From an uncultured Blautia sp. (lineage in GTDB: Bacteria; Bacillota; Clostridia; Lachnospirales; Lachnospiraceae): a stretch of DNA of 6,541 nucleotides. Under the pieces are notes generated by a model that was given only the letters and a program-made list of their open reading frames with translations, made no database searches and was not told where the DNA came from. The stretch covers positions 1-6,541 of the forward strand of contig URMH01000072.1 in the NCBI GenBank assembly GCA_900549015.1, read 5' to 3'. A program made the translations under genes and the position numbers. Positions 5,124-6,541 of the stretch are shown in pieces. Within the stretch, counting starts at the first letter, position 1. The number at the start of each line of letters is the position of its first letter.

Positions 5124-6206
5124 ATGGAATGCAGGATAGCGTTAATTCCGGGGGACGGTATCGGACCGGAAATTGTGAGAGAGGCAAAAAAAGTGCTGGA
5201 CAGAGTATGTGAGAAATACGGACATGCTTTTACATATGAAGAGCTGCTTCTTGGAGGAGCTTCCATTGATGCTTACGGAGTTCCCCTTACAGAAGAGACA
5301 ACAGAAAAGGCAAAAGCGGCAGATGCTGTTTTGATGGGCTCTATAGGAGGCGATGCAAAAACTTCACCCTGGTATCAGTTAGAACCTTCAAAACGCCCGG
5401 AAGCAGGTCTCCTTGGAATCAGAAAAGCCTTAAATCTCTTTGCGAATTTAAGACCTGCGTATCTTTATCAGGAATTAAAGGGTGCCTGCCCTCTGAAAGA
5501 AGAAATTATAGGAGAGGGCTTTGATATGGTAATTGTCAGAGAACTCACAGGCGGGCTTTATTTTGGAGAGAGAAGGACAACAGAAGAAAACGGAATTCGC
5601 ACAGCCGTAGATACGCTTACCTATAACGAAAAAGAAATCCGCCGCATTGCAGTGAAGGCATTTGAGATTGCGAAAAAAAGAAGAAAACAGGTGACAAGTG
5701 TAGATAAGGCAAATGTTCTGGATTCTTCCAGACTTTGGAGAAGTGTTGTGGAGGAAGTAGCAAAGGATTATCCGGATGTCACGCTTTCCCATATGCTTGT
5801 TGACAACTGTGCCATGCAGCTTGTGCGTGATCCGGGACAGTTTGATGTGATTCTTACAGAGAATATGTTCGGAGATATTTTGTCAGATGAGGCAAGTATG
5901 GTGACTGGCTCCATCGGAATGCTTTCTTCTGCCAGCTTAAACGAGACGAAATTCGGACTTTATGAGCCAAGTCACGGTTCTGCGCCGGATATTGCAGGGC
6001 AGAATAAGGCAAATCCCATTGCGACGATTTTATCAGCAGCTATGATGCTTCGATATTCTCTTGATATGGATAAAGAGGCAGATGCAGTGGAGGCGGCAGT
6101 TCAGAAAGTGCTGACAGATGGATACCGCACAGGAGACATTATGGCAGACGGCTGTAAGATAGTCGGAACAGAGGAAATGGGAGATCTGATTGCCCAGGCT
6201 GTTTAA
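5124..6206 (+). CDS. leuB: 3-isopropylmalate dehydrogenase
   Basis: A 360-aa cytoplasmic enzyme of leucine synthesis that oxidatively decarboxylates (2R,3S)-3-isopropylmalate to 2-oxoisocaproate with NAD. The N-terminus has the family GDGIGPEI (10-17). Substrate-binding arginines are Arg100, Arg110 and Arg139, the last in RELTGGLYFGE, which also gives Tyr146. Lys195 (SVDKANVLD) and the metal-binding Asp227, Asp251 and Asp255 (DNCAMQL; MFGDILSDEAS) are all present. HGSAPDIAGQNKANP (284-298) is the NAD-binding loop, favouring LeuB over isocitrate dehydrogenase. Length is standard. AGGAGAG at 5111-5117 precedes the ATG. It is the first gene of a new transcription unit, followed by ilvD after 49 nt. 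leuA and leuCD are not in this window. Confidence 0.96.
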   Translation: MECRIALIPGDGIGPEIVREAKKVLDRVCEKYGHAFTYEELLLGGASIDAYGVPLTEETTEKAKAADAVLMGSIGGDAKTSPWYQLEPSKRPEAGLLGIRKALNLFANLRPAYLYQELKGACPLKEEIIGEGFDMVIVRELTGGLYFGERRTTEENGIRTAVDTLTYNEKEIRRIAVKAFEIAKKRRKQVTSVDKANVLDSSRLWRSVVEEVAKDYPDVTLSHMLVDNCAMQLVRDPGQFDVILTENMFGDILSDEASMVTGSIGMLSSASLNETKFGLYEPSHGSAPDIAGQNKANPIATILSAAMMLRYSLDMDKEADAVEAAVQKVLTDGYRTGDIMADGCKIVGTEEMGDLIAQAV

Positions 6207-6255
6207 AAGGAAATAGATATAAACAGAAATACGCATACATAAAGGAGAGACAGAT

Positions 6256-6541
6256 ATGAGAAGTGATGCAGTAAAAAAAGGAACGCAGCAGGCGCCGCAC
6301 CGTTCTCTGTTTCGTGCCCTTGGCATGACAGAGGAGGAGATGGAACGTCCTCTTGTCGGTATTGTAAGTTCATATAATGAAATTGTTCCGGGACATATGA
6401 ACCTGGATAAGATTGTAAATGCAGTAAAACAGGGAGTGGCAATGGCAGGAGGAACCCCGGTTGTATTTCCTGCGATTGCAGTATGTGATGGAATTGCAAT
6501 GGGACATATCGGAATGAAGTATTCCCTTGTTACAAGAGATT
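6256..6541 (+). CDS. ilvD: Dihydroxy-acid dehydratase, N-terminal part (runs off the right edge)
   Basis: The first 95 residues are present. IlvD is an iron-sulfur enzyme that dehydrates 2,3-dihydroxy-isovalerate and 2,3-dihydroxy-3-methylvalerate to the 2-keto acids for valine, leucine and isoleucine. Recognisable N-terminal motifs are HRSLFRALGMTEEEM (15-29), VGIVSSYNEIVPGHMNL (34-50), and AVCDGIAMGHIGMKYSL (75-91). In the last, Cys77 takes the place of the first Asp in the more common VDDGIAMGH, while the following Asp78 is kept. AAAGGAGAG at 6241-6249 lies six nt upstream of the ATG. The gene shares direction and unit with leuB, with no terminator in the 49-nt gap. A full-length protein should be roughly 550 aa, so most of it is outside the window. 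Edd, a relative, is possible in principle but much less likely next to leuB. Confidence 0.93.
   Translation, partial: MRSDAVKKGTQQAPHRSLFRALGMTEEEMERPLVGIVSSYNEIVPGHMNLDKIVNAVKQGVAMAGGTPVVFPAIAVCDGIAMGHIGMKYSLVTRD

Overview
This is a chromosomal segment from a low-to-moderate GC Gram-positive anaerobe, most likely a gut Lachnospiraceae (the Blautia/Ruminococcus/Dorea neighbourhood). I base that on the codon style, the strong AGGAGG-type ribosome binding sites, the Firmicutes-type thymidylate synthase and the overall protein character. The genus cannot be settled from the sequence alone. I see no transposase, integrase, CRISPR array, tRNA or rRNA.

Layout. (1) Positions 1-134 hold the C-terminal end of a plus-strand reading frame cut by the window edge, followed by an intrinsic terminator. 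(2) A PfkB-family fructokinase lies on the minus strand (1288 to 314) with its own promoter and a 17-bp-stem terminator, so it is probably monocistronic. (3) Divergent from it, on the plus strand, is a cluster of a GlgB-like protein (732 aa), thymidylate synthase thyA and dihydrofolate reductase folA. The first two overlap by ATGA, the last two are 29 nt apart, and a terminator overlaps the folA stop codon. (4) A second plus-strand unit starts at a good sigma-A-type promoter (TTGAAA-N17-TATTAT) and encodes leuB, then ilvD, which runs off the right edge.

How the genes work together. ThyA converts dUMP and methylene-tetrahydrofolate to dTMP and dihydrofolate, and FolA recycles the dihydrofolate. 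LeuB and IlvD belong to branched-chain amino acid synthesis. The fructokinase feeds fructose 6-phosphate into glycolysis.

The main surprise is the GlgB-like protein. It keeps the full branching-enzyme architecture (N1 domain, CBM48, GH13 barrel, C-terminal beta domain) and the nucleophile Asp. The general acid/base Glu is Gln, the region IV His-Asp pair is Ser-Arg, the region I His is Gln, and a C-terminal piece of the barrel is missing. It also carries a Lys/Arg-rich tail. It looks like a catalytically dead branching-enzyme paralogue, translationally coupled to dTMP/folate genes.
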